Assembly: GCA_900552465.1 (NCBI GenBank)
Contig: URZO01000002.1
Span: forward strand, 1-64,000
Length of the DNA: 64,000 nt
Direction of reading: 5' to 3'
Origin: an uncultured Parabacteroides sp.
Lineage (GTDB): Bacteria > Bacteroidota > Bacteroidia > Bacteroidales > Tannerellaceae
The stretch's first letter is position 1. Every line of letters starts with the position of its first letter. Below are positions 33,908-44,213 of this stretch, in pieces. The position numbers and the translations under genes were made by a program. The notes beneath the pieces are model-generated. The model had not been told where the DNA came from. It worked only from the letters and a program-made list of their open reading frames with translations, and made no database searches.

Positions 33908-35311
33908 ATGCACATACGTACATGGTGTTATGCTGTGCTCTCTCTGATTTTGCCTGTGACGGTACAGGCACAAGGGGAACACAAATACCTGGATCACGCA
34001 TTGCCGGAGGCGTGGCAGGAAGACGACAGTAATTTCCAACAGACATTACCGGTAGACGACCAGTGGTGGAAGAATTTCAACGACCCCGTACTGGATTCGC
34101 TGATCGAAGTAGCCGTCCGGCAAAACTACTCCGTACTGATGGCGGCAGACCGTATTGCAATGGCTAAAGCGAACCTCCGTATCCAGCAAGGCAGCTACTC
34201 GCCCACCCTCGGACTCTCGGCCGGCTGGACCCGCCAGCAAACCAGCGGTAACACCAGTAGCTTGCCGCAGACAACAACCCAATATAGTGATGCCACCCTC
34301 TCGATGAACTGGGAGATCGACGTATTCGGCAGTATCCGTAACCGTGTAAAGGCACAAAAAGAGAACTTCGCTGCGTCGAAAGAGGACTACAATGCCGTGA
34401 TGGTGTCCCTCTGTGCACAGGTAGCCTCCGCCTACATCAACCTGCGGGAACTGCAACAGGAAGTGGAAGTGGTAAAAAAGAACTGCCAATCCCAACTGGC
34501 AGTCGTCAGGATAACAGAGAAACGATATGAGACGGGGCTCGTCTCCAAGCTCGACGTAGCGCAGGCTTTATCCGTCTACTACGACACAAAAGCCTCCCTT
34601 CCGATGTTGGAAGCCGGTATTATCCAATACACAAATGCCTTAGGCGTATTGATGGGACTCTACCCCCAGGATGCCCGCAAAATTATGGAGACGCAAAAAC
34701 CGCTGCCGGAATATATCGAAATGGTCGGTATCGGCATTCCGGCCAATCTTCTGCTTCGCCGTCCGGATATCCGCTCAGCCGAGCGGCAGGTGAATGCACA
34801 AGCTGCCTCCCTCGGAGCATCCAAATCCGACTGGTGGCCGAAAGTGTTTGTGAACGGGTCTGTAGGGTTTGCATCGCACGACTTCGACAAATTGGCAAAC
34901 CACAACAGTCTCACATACGAAATCGCTCCGTCCATCTCCTGGAACTTCTTCCAGGGAGGTAAACTGGCACAGGCCACACGGCTTGCCAAAGCCCAACTCG
35001 ACGAGTCGATCCGCCAGTTCAACCAGGATGTGTTGACGGCTGTCCAGGAAGTGGATAATGCAATGAATACCTACAGAAACTCGATCAAACAGATCGTTGC
35101 CCTCCGGGAAGTGGTCAACCAAGGGAAACAGACACTGGAACTCTCTCTCGATCTCTATAAGCAGGGATTGACTCCCTTCCAAAACGTGCTGGATGCCCAA
35201 CGCTCCCTCCTTTCCTACGAAAACGAGTTGACACAGGCGAAAGGTTCTTCCCTCCTTAGCCTGATACAGCTTTATCAGGCGTTAGGGGGAGGTTGGGAAA
35301 TTGAAAATTAA
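33908..35311 (+). CDS. TolC-family outer-membrane factor
   Basis: Outer-membrane channel of the second complete RND system. The signal peptide ends in VTVQAQ; two helical repeats follow, with the link GIPANLLLRRPDIRSAERQV and the C-terminal YQALGGGW. Length 467 aa. No lipobox was seen, unlike the TolC protein at 20.4 kb. It is first in its operon, whereas in the other RND operon the channel gene is last. Confidence 0.93.
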   Translation: MHIRTWCYAVLSLILPVTVQAQGEHKYLDHALPEAWQEDDSNFQQTLPVDDQWWKNFNDPVLDSLIEVAVRQNYSVLMAADRIAMAKANLRIQQGSYSPTLGLSAGWTRQQTSGNTSSLPQTTTQYSDATLSMNWEIDVFGSIRNRVKAQKENFAASKEDYNAVMVSLCAQVASAYINLRELQQEVEVVKKNCQSQLAVVRITEKRYETGLVSKLDVAQALSVYYDTKASLPMLEAGIIQYTNALGVLMGLYPQDARKIMETQKPLPEYIEMVGIGIPANLLLRRPDIRSAERQVNAQAASLGASKSDWWPKVFVNGSVGFASHDFDKLANHNSLTYEIAPSISWNFFQGGKLAQATRLAKAQLDESIRQFNQDVLTAVQEVDNAMNTYRNSIKQIVALREVVNQGKQTLELSLDLYKQGLTPFQNVLDAQRSLLSYENELTQAKGSSLLSLIQLYQALGGGWEIEN

Positions 35312-35336
35312 AAATTAAGAATTAAAAAATAAGAAG

Positions 35337-36452
35337 ATGAAGACGTATTTTAGAATAGGGATTGTGGGGCTGGCGGTGGTGATGCTGGCGGGATGTGAGG
35401 AGAAGAAACAGCAGACGGAAACGCCGGCGCCTTCTATTAGCGTGGCGATGCCGGTTGTAAAAGATATTACGTTGACAAAGGATTATCCGGGATATCTGAG
35501 TTCGGACAGGATGGTTAATCTTGTTGCACGTGTGAACGGATACCTGCAATCGTCCGAACTTGTGCCGGGAGCCAAGGTGAAAAAAGGCGACCTGATATTC
35601 GTGATCGAGCCGGAGGTCTACCAGAATAATGTTACACAGGCGGAAGCCGCCCTCAACACGGCTAAAGCCCAGGTAGATTATGCCCGAAGCAACTACGAAC
35701 GCATGAAAGAAGCCGCCAAAAGCGGTGCCGTCAGCCAGATACAAGTCTTACAAGCACAATCGACGGCCGCCGAGATGGAAGCCTCCGTACGCAATGCCGA
35801 AGCCGCCCTGAAAACAGCCCGGACCAACCTGAGCTATTGCTTCATACGGGCTCCTTACGACGGTCGCGTGACCCGGGCCAGCTACGACGTTGGCAACTAC
35901 ATCAACGGAGCTGCCCAACCCGTCACATTGGCCACCTTATATAAGGACGACCTGATGTATGCCAATTTCAACATCGAAGACAACCAGTTCATGCGCATGA
36001 AACTGATTGCCGCCCAGAACGATCCCAACATTAAAATGCCGACCCACGTCACCATACGCGCCGGACAGGACGGACGCCAGACCTACACCGGCACGCTGGA
36101 CTACCTCTCCCCCAACATCGACCTCTCGACCGGGACGCTGAATGTCCGTGCCAACCTGAAGAATGAGGACGGCGAACTGAAGAGCGGCCTCTACGTCACC
36201 ATCACACTGCCTTACAGCGAACAAAAGAATGCCGTCCTGGTGCGCGATGCCTCCATCGGTACCGACCAGTTGGGGAAATTCCTGTATATCGTCAACGATT
36301 CGAACATTGTACGCTACCGCCACATCGAACCCGGACAGTTGGTGAACGACACCCTCCGGCAGGTCATCAGCGGCATCCACCCGGACGAACGCTATGTGAC
36401 AACAGCCCTGCTGAAAGTAAGGGACGGTATGAGTATTAAGCCTATAAAATAA
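35337..36452 (+). CDS. RND efflux periplasmic adaptor, lipoprotein
   Basis: Membrane-fusion protein, 371 aa, with lipobox LAGC (Cys19). The lipoyl halves lie in LVARVNGYLQSSELVPGAKV and YCFIRAPYDGRVTRASYDVG, with a helical hairpin between them containing AEAALNTAKAQVDYARSNYE. Beta-barrel and membrane-proximal domains follow. It lies between TolC and pump genes with gaps of 25 and 6 bases; the first gap holds the AT-rich word AAAATTAAAAATTAAGAATT. Confidence 0.93.
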   Translation: MKTYFRIGIVGLAVVMLAGCEEKKQQTETPAPSISVAMPVVKDITLTKDYPGYLSSDRMVNLVARVNGYLQSSELVPGAKVKKGDLIFVIEPEVYQNNVTQAEAALNTAKAQVDYARSNYERMKEAAKSGAVSQIQVLQAQSTAAEMEASVRNAEAALKTARTNLSYCFIRAPYDGRVTRASYDVGNYINGAAQPVTLATLYKDDLMYANFNIEDNQFMRMKLIAAQNDPNIKMPTHVTIRAGQDGRQTYTGTLDYLSPNIDLSTGTLNVRANLKNEDGELKSGLYVTITLPYSEQKNAVLVRDASIGTDQLGKFLYIVNDSNIVRYRHIEPGQLVNDTLRQVISGIHPDERYVTTALLKVRDGMSIKPIK

Positions 36453-36458
36453 ACAGCT

Positions 36459-39400
36459 ATGGTAAAATTCTTCATCAACAGACCCATATTCGCTACCGTC
36501 CTCGCACTCATCCTGGTGGTAGCCGGATTGGTCACGCTACATATATTGCCGATCGCACAATATCCGGAGATCACACCTCCGACCGTACAGGTTTCGGCCG
36601 TCTATCCGGGTGCGGATGCGGAAACGGTCGCACAGACCGTCGGATTGCCCATCGAACAACAGGTGAACGGTGTGGACGGCATGCTCTACATGAGCTCCAA
36701 TTCATCCAGCTCGGGAGCCTATTCGCTGACCATCACGTTTGCCGTCGGGACAGACATCGACATGGCGACCGTCATGGTGCAGAATCGCGTCAGCATCGCA
36801 CAAAGCAGCTTGCCGGAAGTCGTGATCGTACAAGGCATCACGACCAAGAAGCAATCGTCGAACATCGTCATGATGCTGACTTTGAGTTCTAAAGATTCCA
36901 TCTACAACGGGCTGTACCTGAGCAATTACGCCAGCCTCAACATGACCGACGAGCTGACCCGCCTGCCGGGTGTAGGCTCTGTCAGCGTCATGGGTGCAGG
37001 CAGCTACAGTATGCGCGTCTGGCTCGACCCTGACGCCATGCGTATCCGGAACCTGACTCCCGATATGATCTTCCAGGCCATCTCAACGCAGAACACACAG
37101 GTCTCCGCCGGCTATGTCGGACAACCGATCGCCAAAGCAGACAACCCGTTTCAATATACGCTGACCGTAAAAGGTCGTCTCACCACATCGGAAGAGTTCG
37201 GCAACATCATCCTCCGTACCGAAGAGGGCGGCAAGATCCTCCGGCTGAAAGACGTCGCCCACATCGAACTGGGCAGCTCTTCCTATAACGTCACCTCCAG
37301 CTTGAAAGGCCATTCGAGTGCAGCCATCGCCATCTACCAGCTCCCCGGCTCCAACTCCCTGGAAGTGGCCAAAGGGGTGCGAAACAAGATGAAGCAACTG
37401 GCCGCCAACCTGCCGGAAGGCGTCACCTATGATGTTACATTAGACACGACGCAGGTCATCAACGCTTCCATCGACGAGGTGCTCGTCACCTTCCTCGAAA
37501 CGACCGCGCTTGTGATCCTCGTGATCTTCCTTTTCCTGCAAAACTTCCGGGCGGTCATCATCCCCTGTATCACCATTCCCGTCTCCCTGATCGGGACGTT
37601 GGCTGTGATGTCTGCATTGGGATTCTCGATCAACACGCTGACACTGTTCGGGCTGATTCTTGCGATAGCGATTGTGGTGGACGATGCGATCGTGGTGGTG
37701 GAAAACTCGTCACGCCTGATGGACACGGGGAAATACACCGCACGCGAGGCGGTGACAGAGGCCATGGGTGAAATTGTCGGCCCGATCGTCGGTGTCGTAC
37801 TGGTATTGCTGGCGGTGTTCATCCCGACCACTTTTATCGGCGGCATTTCCGGACAGCTCTACAAGCAATTCGCACTGACAATCGCAGCCGCCACCGTCCT
37901 GAGCGGTTTCAACTCGCTGACGCTTACGCCCGCCCTCTGCGCCCTGTTCCTGCAAGCCAACAAAGAACCGAAGTTTTTTGTATTCAAGGCCTTCAATAAG
38001 GTATTCGGCAAAACACAAAGCCTGTACGACGATATTGTCGGCCGCATGCTGAAACGCCCGGTCGTCACTATGCTGGTGTTCGGAGTCATAACCGCCGTCG
38101 CTATCATCATGTTTATGCGCTGGCCTACCACTTTCATTCCCGAAGAAGACGATGGCTATTTCCTGATATCAGCCCAGCTGCCCCCGGCCGCCAGTCTGAA
38201 CCGTACGGAGGCGGTCGGGAAAAAGATCGACAAGATACTCGACGGTTACCCGGAAGTCAAGACCTATATCGGTGTAAACGGCTTCTCCATCATGGGCGGC
38301 GGCGAACTCTCCAATGCCGGAACCTATTTCGTGATCCTGAAGAACTGGGACGAGCGGAAAGGCAAATTGCACACAGCCTCAGCCGTCGTCAACCGCTTCA
38401 ACCGCGAAGCCTACGGCATCGAGGAAGCCCAGATCTTTGCAATGGTTCCCCCCGCTATCCCCGGACTGGGCGCTTCGGGCGGCCTGCAACTGCAACTGGA
38501 AGACCGTAAAAACCTCGGCCCGACGGAGATGCAACGCGCCGTCGAAACCCTTCAGCAGACCTACCGCAACAAACCGCAACTGCTCAGCCTCTCGAGCATG
38601 TACCAGGCGAACGTTCCCCAATACAAACTGGAGATCGACCGTGACAAGGTGCAGCTGTCAGGCCTCCAGCTCAACCAGGTATTCTCTACGTTGAGCTACT
38701 ACATGGGAGCTGCCTACGTCAACGACTTCGTCGAGTTCGGACGTATCTACCAGGTCAAGATCGAAGCCAACGGAGAGGCACAGAAGATCATAGACGACGT
38801 CATGCACCTGAGCATCGAGAACAACGCGGGGAAGATGGTCCCCTTCTCTGCCTTCACCGAAGTAAAGGAACAATTGGGGTTAGACCAGATCAACCTTTAT
38901 AATATGTATAAATCCGCCTCCATCACCTGCATCGCCAACCCTGAATACAGCTCCGGCGAAGCGATACAGGCCATGGAAGAACTGGTACAGGAACAGTTGG
39001 GCGATAATTTCGGATACGAATGGACCTCCGTTGCCTATCAGGAGACGAAAGCCGGTTCTACGACGATGCTCGTCTTTGCCATGGCCCTGTTGGTTGCCTT
39101 CCTGGTTCTCTCCGCCCAGTATGAAAGCTGGACAAGCCCGATTGCCGCCATTTTAGGATTGCCGATCGCCCTGTTGGGAGCAATCCTGGGCTGTTTCGTC
39201 ATGGGTGTTCCGGTCAGTATTTACACGCAGATCGGTATCATCCTGCTGATCGCCCTCTCAGCCAAGAACGGTATCTTGATCGTCGAGTTCGCCCGTGACT
39301 ACCACAAAGCCGGCAATCCGATACGCGAATCGGCCCTCGAAGCCGGCCACGTCCGCCTGCGCCCGATCCTGATGACCTCGTTTGCCTTCGTGCTGGGTGT

Positions 39401-39575
39401 CATGCCCCTGCTGTTTGCTACGGGAGCCGGGGCGGGAAGCCGCCTGTCATTGGGTGCGGCCGTCGTGTTCAGTATGGCGGTCAACACCATTTTTGCAACC
39501 ATGTTTATCCCGAGCTTCTACGAACTGATGCAGGATTTCCAGGAGAAAGTACTGGACAGGTTCAGCCGGAAATAA
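36459..39575 (+). CDS. RND multidrug efflux permease (HAE1 type)
   Basis: Proton-driven pump of 1038 aa. It begins MVKFFINRPIFATVLALILV, the first of twelve helices. TM4 carries the Asp pair in AIAIVVDDAIVVVENSSR, and TM10 the Lys in IALSAKNGILIVEFARDY. Two porter/docking loops are present. The protein is closer to the AcrB/MexB norm than the pump at 17 kb. The coding sequence is GC-richer than the stress block before it. It is last in the operon and 153 bases before katA. Confidence 0.95.
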   Translation: MVKFFINRPIFATVLALILVVAGLVTLHILPIAQYPEITPPTVQVSAVYPGADAETVAQTVGLPIEQQVNGVDGMLYMSSNSSSSGAYSLTITFAVGTDIDMATVMVQNRVSIAQSSLPEVVIVQGITTKKQSSNIVMMLTLSSKDSIYNGLYLSNYASLNMTDELTRLPGVGSVSVMGAGSYSMRVWLDPDAMRIRNLTPDMIFQAISTQNTQVSAGYVGQPIAKADNPFQYTLTVKGRLTTSEEFGNIILRTEEGGKILRLKDVAHIELGSSSYNVTSSLKGHSSAAIAIYQLPGSNSLEVAKGVRNKMKQLAANLPEGVTYDVTLDTTQVINASIDEVLVTFLETTALVILVIFLFLQNFRAVIIPCITIPVSLIGTLAVMSALGFSINTLTLFGLILAIAIVVDDAIVVVENSSRLMDTGKYTAREAVTEAMGEIVGPIVGVVLVLLAVFIPTTFIGGISGQLYKQFALTIAAATVLSGFNSLTLTPALCALFLQANKEPKFFVFKAFNKVFGKTQSLYDDIVGRMLKRPVVTMLVFGVITAVAIIMFMRWPTTFIPEEDDGYFLISAQLPPAASLNRTEAVGKKIDKILDGYPEVKTYIGVNGFSIMGGGELSNAGTYFVILKNWDERKGKLHTASAVVNRFNREAYGIEEAQIFAMVPPAIPGLGASGGLQLQLEDRKNLGPTEMQRAVETLQQTYRNKPQLLSLSSMYQANVPQYKLEIDRDKVQLSGLQLNQVFSTLSYYMGAAYVNDFVEFGRIYQVKIEANGEAQKIIDDVMHLSIENNAGKMVPFSAFTEVKEQLGLDQINLYNMYKSASITCIANPEYSSGEAIQAMEELVQEQLGDNFGYEWTSVAYQETKAGSTTMLVFAMALLVAFLVLSAQYESWTSPIAAILGLPIALLGAILGCFVMGVPVSIYTQIGIILLIALSAKNGILIVEFARDYHKAGNPIRESALEAGHVRLRPILMTSFAFVLGVMPLLFATGAGAGSRLSLGAAVVFSMAVNTIFATMFIPSFYELMQDFQEKVLDRFSRK

Positions 39576-39606
39576 AGTAAGTCTATACAGGTATTGAAAT
39601 TAACTA

Positions 39607-39638
39607 TTTGACAAGAGCTTAAGAACATCTTACTTTTA
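39607..39638 (+). promoter_or_regulatory. Promoter of katA
   Basis: TTTG at 39607-39610, 20 bases, then TACTTTTA at 39631-39638, a near-consensus -33/-7 pair. The leader would be about 80 bases. An OxyR site could not be identified by eye. Confidence 0.65.
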
Positions 39639-39728
39639 CATCATAGTTAAAAACAATATCTGTAGACAAGCAGTTCTATTTAAAAGGATAAAGTAAAACT
39701 GAGAGAATACGAATTAATAAAAAACAGT

Positions 39729-41189
39729 ATGAATAACAAAAAGCTAACTGCTGCCAACGGGCGTCCCGTAGCAGACAATCAGAACACGCAGACAGTAGGT
39801 CCGCGTGGCCAGGTCTTATTGCAAGATCCCTGGTTGATCGAAAAACTCGCACATTTCGACCGGGAAGTAATCCCCGAACGCCGTATGCATGCCAAAGGTT
39901 CCGGCGCTTACGGTACCTTTACGGTCACCCACGACATCACCAAATACACGAAAGCCGCTATCTTTAGCGAAGTAGGCAAGAAAACGGATTGCTTTGTCCG
40001 TTTTTCGACCGTAGCCGGAGAACGCGGAGCTGCCGATGCAGAACGTGACATACGTGGTTTTGCCATGAAGTTCTATACGGAAGAGGGTAACTGGGACCTG
40101 GTAGGAAACAACACGCCGGTGTTCTTCCTGCGCGATCCGCTGAAGTTCCCCGACCTCAATCATGCCATCAAACGCGATCCGAAGACAAACATGCGTAGTG
40201 CTAACAACAACTGGGATTTCTGGACACTGCTTCCCGAAGCATTGCACCAGATCACCATCACGATGAGTCCGCGCGGCATCCCTTACTCTTATCGCCACAT
40301 GCACGGATTCGGAAGCCATACGTACAGTTTCATCAATGCCGAGAACGAACGTATCTGGGTGAAGTTTCACCTGAGAACCATGCAGGGTATCAAGAACCTG
40401 ACCGACCAGGAAGCAGAAGCCATCATTGCCAAAGATCGGGAGTCACACCAACGTGACCTGTTCGAAAGCATTGAAAAAGGAGACTTCCCGAAATGGAAAT
40501 TCCAGATCCAGCTGATGACGACCGAACAAGCAGACAGTTACCGTATCAACCCGTTCGACCTGACAAAGGTCTGGCCACACGGAGACTTCCCCTTGCAGGA
40601 CGTAGGTATCCTCGAACTGAACCGTAACCCGGAAAACTATTTCGCCGAAGTGGAACAAGCCGCCTTCAACCCGATCAATGTCGTCGACGGCATCGGCTTC
40701 TCGCCCGACAAGATGCTCCAAGGACGCCTCTTCTCCTACGGGGATGCACAGCGTTACCGCCTGGGCGTAAACTCCGAACAGATCCCGGTAAACAAACCAC
40801 GCTGCCCGTTCCACGCCTATCACCGTGACGGAGCCATGCGTGTAGACGGCAATTACGGAGCAACCAAAGGATACGAACCCAACAGCTACGGCGAATGGAA
40901 AGACTCACCCGAAAACAAGGAACCGCCCTACCCCGCCAACGGCGCTATCTACAACTACAACGAACGTGAATACGATGACGACTACTACAGCCAACCCGGC
41001 GACCTGTTCCGCCTGATGCCTGCCGACGAACAACAACTGTTGTTCGAGAACACAGCCCGTCAGATAGGAGGAGCCGAACTGTTCATCCAGCAACGCCACG
41101 TCCGTAACTGTTACAAAGCCGACCCCGCCTATGGCAAAGGCGTCGCCGATGCTTTGGCTATCAGCCTGGAAGAGGCTTTGAAAAGTTAA
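39729..41189 (+). CDS. katA: Catalase, haem-dependent (small-subunit, clade 3 type)
   Basis: Monofunctional haem catalase of 486 aa. The distal His54 lies in RRMHAKGSGAYGTF, the Asn in LVGNNTPVFFLRDP, and the haem-ligand Tyr in RLFSYGDAQRYRLG. The short C-terminus lacks the flavodoxin-like domain of large catalases. It probably removes peroxide during oxygen exposure, next to the non-haem catalase at 25.5 kb. A single-gene transcript is likely, with a promoter in front and a terminator behind. Confidence 0.97.
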   Translation: MNNKKLTAANGRPVADNQNTQTVGPRGQVLLQDPWLIEKLAHFDREVIPERRMHAKGSGAYGTFTVTHDITKYTKAAIFSEVGKKTDCFVRFSTVAGERGAADAERDIRGFAMKFYTEEGNWDLVGNNTPVFFLRDPLKFPDLNHAIKRDPKTNMRSANNNWDFWTLLPEALHQITITMSPRGIPYSYRHMHGFGSHTYSFINAENERIWVKFHLRTMQGIKNLTDQEAEAIIAKDRESHQRDLFESIEKGDFPKWKFQIQLMTTEQADSYRINPFDLTKVWPHGDFPLQDVGILELNRNPENYFAEVEQAAFNPINVVDGIGFSPDKMLQGRLFSYGDAQRYRLGVNSEQIPVNKPRCPFHAYHRDGAMRVDGNYGATKGYEPNSYGEWKDSPENKEPPYPANGAIYNYNEREYDDDYYSQPGDLFRLMPADEQQLLFENTARQIGGAELFIQQRHVRNCYKADPAYGKGVADALAISLEEALKS

Positions 41190-41220
41190 GGATTAATACA
41201 TATTAATTTTGCAGAGAACA

Positions 41221-41257
41221 AAAGTTCTGTAAGGGTAACCCGCTTTTACAGAACTTT
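41221..41257 (+). terminator. Terminator of katA
   Basis: AAAGTTCTGTAA and TTACAGAACTTT pair perfectly (12 bp) over a 13-base loop, starting 32 bases after the katA stop. The following T-run is short, but an A-rich side is present on the left. Confidence 0.8.
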
Positions 41258-41326
41258 TAGTATCTCTGATCCACCCATGTCATAAACCAAACGGATAATT
41301 AATTGTTATCCCAATAAAAACACAAT

Positions 41327-42496
41327 ATGATAAACTTAGGTAGCTGGATGAACAGCATCCTGACCGGTTGGGGCATCGACCCCAAAATAGCAAATACATT
41401 CGATGAGATAATCATAGCCGTACTGCTGGTCATGCTGGCAGTCGGCTTGGATTACCTCTGCCAGGCGATCTTTGTCGGCAGCATGAAAAAACTGGCACAG
41501 CACACACACTACCAATGGGACACGCTGCTTATTAAGCGTAAAGTCGTTCATCATCTGGTTCATACCATACCGGGGATTTTGGTATATGCCCTGCTTCCAC
41601 TCGCCTTTATCAGAGGGAAAGGGCTCCTGCTGATCTCCCAGAAAATATGTGCTGTCTATATTGTGTTTGTCCTCTTGCTGGCTATCAACGGTTTTATCCT
41701 TGTCTTTCTGGATATGTATAACCTGCGGCCTGTGAGCAAGAATCGGCCGATAAAAGGCTTCATGCAGGTCCTGCAGGTGCTGGTCTTTTTCATCGGCGGG
41801 ATCGTTATCATCAGCATCCTGATCGGCAAATCGCCAGCCACGCTGCTTGCCGGCTTGGGAGCTTCGGCTGCCATCCTGATGCTGGTATTCAAAGATTCGA
41901 TACTGGGGTTTGTGGCGGGCATACAGCTCTCGGCCAATGATATGTTGCGGCCGGGCGACTGGATCACAGTTCCCGGCTCCAATGCAAACGGCATCGTACT
42001 GGAGATCACATTGAACACGGTTAAGATCCAGAACTTTGATAACACAATCTCCACCATTCCTCCCTACACGCTCGTCAACGGTTCCTTCCAGAACTGGCGG
42101 GGGATGACCGAATCGGGAGGCCGCCGGGTGATGAAATCCATCTACCTCGACCTGAACACCATCAAGTTCTGCACGCCGGAAATGCTGGACACGTTCCGCA
42201 AAAAGATTCCGCTACTTGCCGATTATAAGCCGGATGAAGGCGTCGTGCCCACCAATTCACAAGTGTTCCGTGCCTATGTGGAGAAATACCTGACAAGCCT
42301 TCCGGTTGTCAACACCGATCTGGATTTAATCATCAGCCAGTTGCAGTCGACCGAGTACGGTGTCCCCATCCAGATCTATTTCTTCTCCCGCAACAAAGTC
42401 TGGAAGGAATACGAACGCATCCAGTCGGATATCTTCGACCATTTCTTCGCCATGGTCCCGAAGTTCGAACTGAAAGTGTATCAGTATTCGGAATAA
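41327..42496 (+). CDS. MscS-family mechanosensitive channel (YbdG-like)
   Basis: A 389-aa channel with about four N-terminal helices (from residue 29), the pore segment LLAGLGASAAILMLVFKDSI, and then LSANDMLRPGDWITVPG and the beta domain. The C-terminal part ends with VYQYSE. It is longer than plain MscS and resembles the YbdG/MscM-type branch (inference). Its paralogue starts 45 bases downstream, so this is a tandem duplication. Confidence 0.93.
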   Translation: MINLGSWMNSILTGWGIDPKIANTFDEIIIAVLLVMLAVGLDYLCQAIFVGSMKKLAQHTHYQWDTLLIKRKVVHHLVHTIPGILVYALLPLAFIRGKGLLLISQKICAVYIVFVLLLAINGFILVFLDMYNLRPVSKNRPIKGFMQVLQVLVFFIGGIVIISILIGKSPATLLAGLGASAAILMLVFKDSILGFVAGIQLSANDMLRPGDWITVPGSNANGIVLEITLNTVKIQNFDNTISTIPPYTLVNGSFQNWRGMTESGGRRVMKSIYLDLNTIKFCTPEMLDTFRKKIPLLADYKPDEGVVPTNSQVFRAYVEKYLTSLPVVNTDLDLIISQLQSTEYGVPIQIYFFSRNKVWKEYERIQSDIFDHFFAMVPKFELKVYQYSE

Positions 42497-42541
42497 CGAC
42501 AGAAATTTGTAGCTTTGCAGGTAATTAATAATGATTTATTT

Positions 42542-43810
42542 ATGCACGCAATACAAGAATGGGTTAACAATCATTTGATCGAATGGGGTATTATCAGCAG
42601 CTCGGCAACCGAGATAGACAATCTAATTGTCTTGTTGCTCATAATCCTGGCAACTGTAGGGATCGATTATGCCTGTCGTTACATTTTCCTGAATATGTTC
42701 AAACGCCTGGCAAAGCGGACCCGTAACCAATGGGACGACCTGATCGTTGAGCGCAAGATCATTAACAAACTGATGCACATGATACCGGCCATACTGGTAT
42801 ATGCGCTGTTACCGTTGGCTTTCCCACCAGAGGAAACACCCAAGCTCCTGGGAATCCTGCAAATGATATGCCAGATCTATATTATTGCCGTTTCCCTGCG
42901 TTTCATCAGTGCATCTCTGAATGTCGTGCACGAGATATACAACAGGAAAGAATCCCTTAAGAACAAACCACTGAAAGGATTTATCCAGCTGTTGCAGGTA
43001 GCGGTTTTCTTTATCGGTTCTATACTGATCATCAGCATCCTGATCGGGAAATCGCCAACGACGCTGTTCGCCGGATTGGGCGCCTCGGCAGCTATCCTGA
43101 TGTTGGTATTCAAAGACACGATCCTGGGATTTGTTGCCGGCATACAGTTATCAGCCAACGATATGCTCCGTCCGGGCGACTGGATCACGATGGCCAAATA
43201 TGGTGCGGACGGAACGGTTATCGAAGTGACGCTGAATGCCGTTAAAGTAAAGAATTTCGATAATACCATTACGACTATACCGCCCTACGCCCTTGTCAGC
43301 GATGCCTTCCAGAACTGGCGCGGCATGTCCGAATCTCCCGGACGGCGTATCAAACGCTCTATCAATATCGATATGAACAGCGTTTGTTTCTGTACTCCGG
43401 AAATGCTGGCCAAATTCCGCAAGATATCTTTGCTGACAGACTATATCGATGAAAAGGAAAAGGAGCTGAAGGCATACAACGAGGAACACCGGATCGAAGC
43501 GTCTATCCTGGTCAACGGGCGGCGGCAGACCAATATAGGTGTCTTCCGGGCCTATCTGGTAAACTACCTGAGAAGCCTGCCCGCAGTAAGCAAAGAACTG
43601 ACCTGCATGGTCCGGCAGTTGCAACCGACCGAAACAGGCATTCCCATCGAACTGTATTTCTTTTCTTCCATAAAGGAGTGGGTATTATATGAAGGCATCC
43701 AGGCTGACGTGTTCGACCATGTAATGGCCGTTATCCCGGAATTCGGATTAAGCGTATTCCAGAATGTTTCGGGCAGTGACCTGAGAAACCTGAAAGACTG
43801 CCTCCGGTAA
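42542..43810 (+). CDS. MscS-family mechanosensitive channel (tandem paralogue)
   Basis: A 422-aa paralogue of the preceding gene. The pore segment LFAGLGASAAILMLVFKDTI and LSANDMLRPGDWITMAKYGA are nearly identical, but a charged insertion (about residues 305-330, with DEKEKELKAYNEEHRIEA) lengthens the C-terminal domain. The ATG at 42542 is preferred to an in-frame TTG at 42515. A TAGCTTTG box at 42510-42517 may be its own -7 element, letting the two channels be expressed separately. Confidence 0.92.
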   Translation: MHAIQEWVNNHLIEWGIISSSATEIDNLIVLLLIILATVGIDYACRYIFLNMFKRLAKRTRNQWDDLIVERKIINKLMHMIPAILVYALLPLAFPPEETPKLLGILQMICQIYIIAVSLRFISASLNVVHEIYNRKESLKNKPLKGFIQLLQVAVFFIGSILIISILIGKSPTTLFAGLGASAAILMLVFKDTILGFVAGIQLSANDMLRPGDWITMAKYGADGTVIEVTLNAVKVKNFDNTITTIPPYALVSDAFQNWRGMSESPGRRIKRSINIDMNSVCFCTPEMLAKFRKISLLTDYIDEKEKELKAYNEEHRIEASILVNGRRQTNIGVFRAYLVNYLRSLPAVSKELTCMVRQLQPTETGIPIELYFFSSIKEWVLYEGIQADVFDHVMAVIPEFGLSVFQNVSGSDLRNLKDCLR

Positions 43811-44213
43811 TAATAGACTTGAGGTGAACAAAAAAATAACCATTCAGAACAGAGAGACTACTAACTAATTGTTTTATACGCAAGCACTACAATTATCCCC
43901 TGTTACTGAATGGTATTTTAATTTCATAGCCAGCAGTTTTAATTAAAGCCTGTCAGGTGTTCGGTTTCAAAGCCTATTATTATAATGTGAATATGGATAA
44001 ATAATAATAGTGCATCTATCTTAATTACTGTCACACAAATATATAACTATATTCCACCAAGAAAGTGTTCTTTTTTACGGAATAAATGGCAAATATTCGC
44101 ATTTCTACACTATAACCTCAAACACTAAATCCAGACAAAAATAACAGAAGCCATGACATTGTCTATGCATTTTTTTATACTTTTGTAGGCATAAGACAGA
44201 TATATACACAACA
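43811..44213. other. Intergenic region before pyrB
   Basis: A 403-base AT-rich gap without a convincing gene. ACCATTCAG (43839-43847) and CTGAATGGT (43906-43914), with flanking ACAG/CTGT, form an inverted repeat around about 50 bases and may end the MscS transcript. A promoter-like TACTTTTG at 44178-44185, with TTG 16 bases upstream (44159-44161), probably serves pyrB. Confidence 0.6.
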
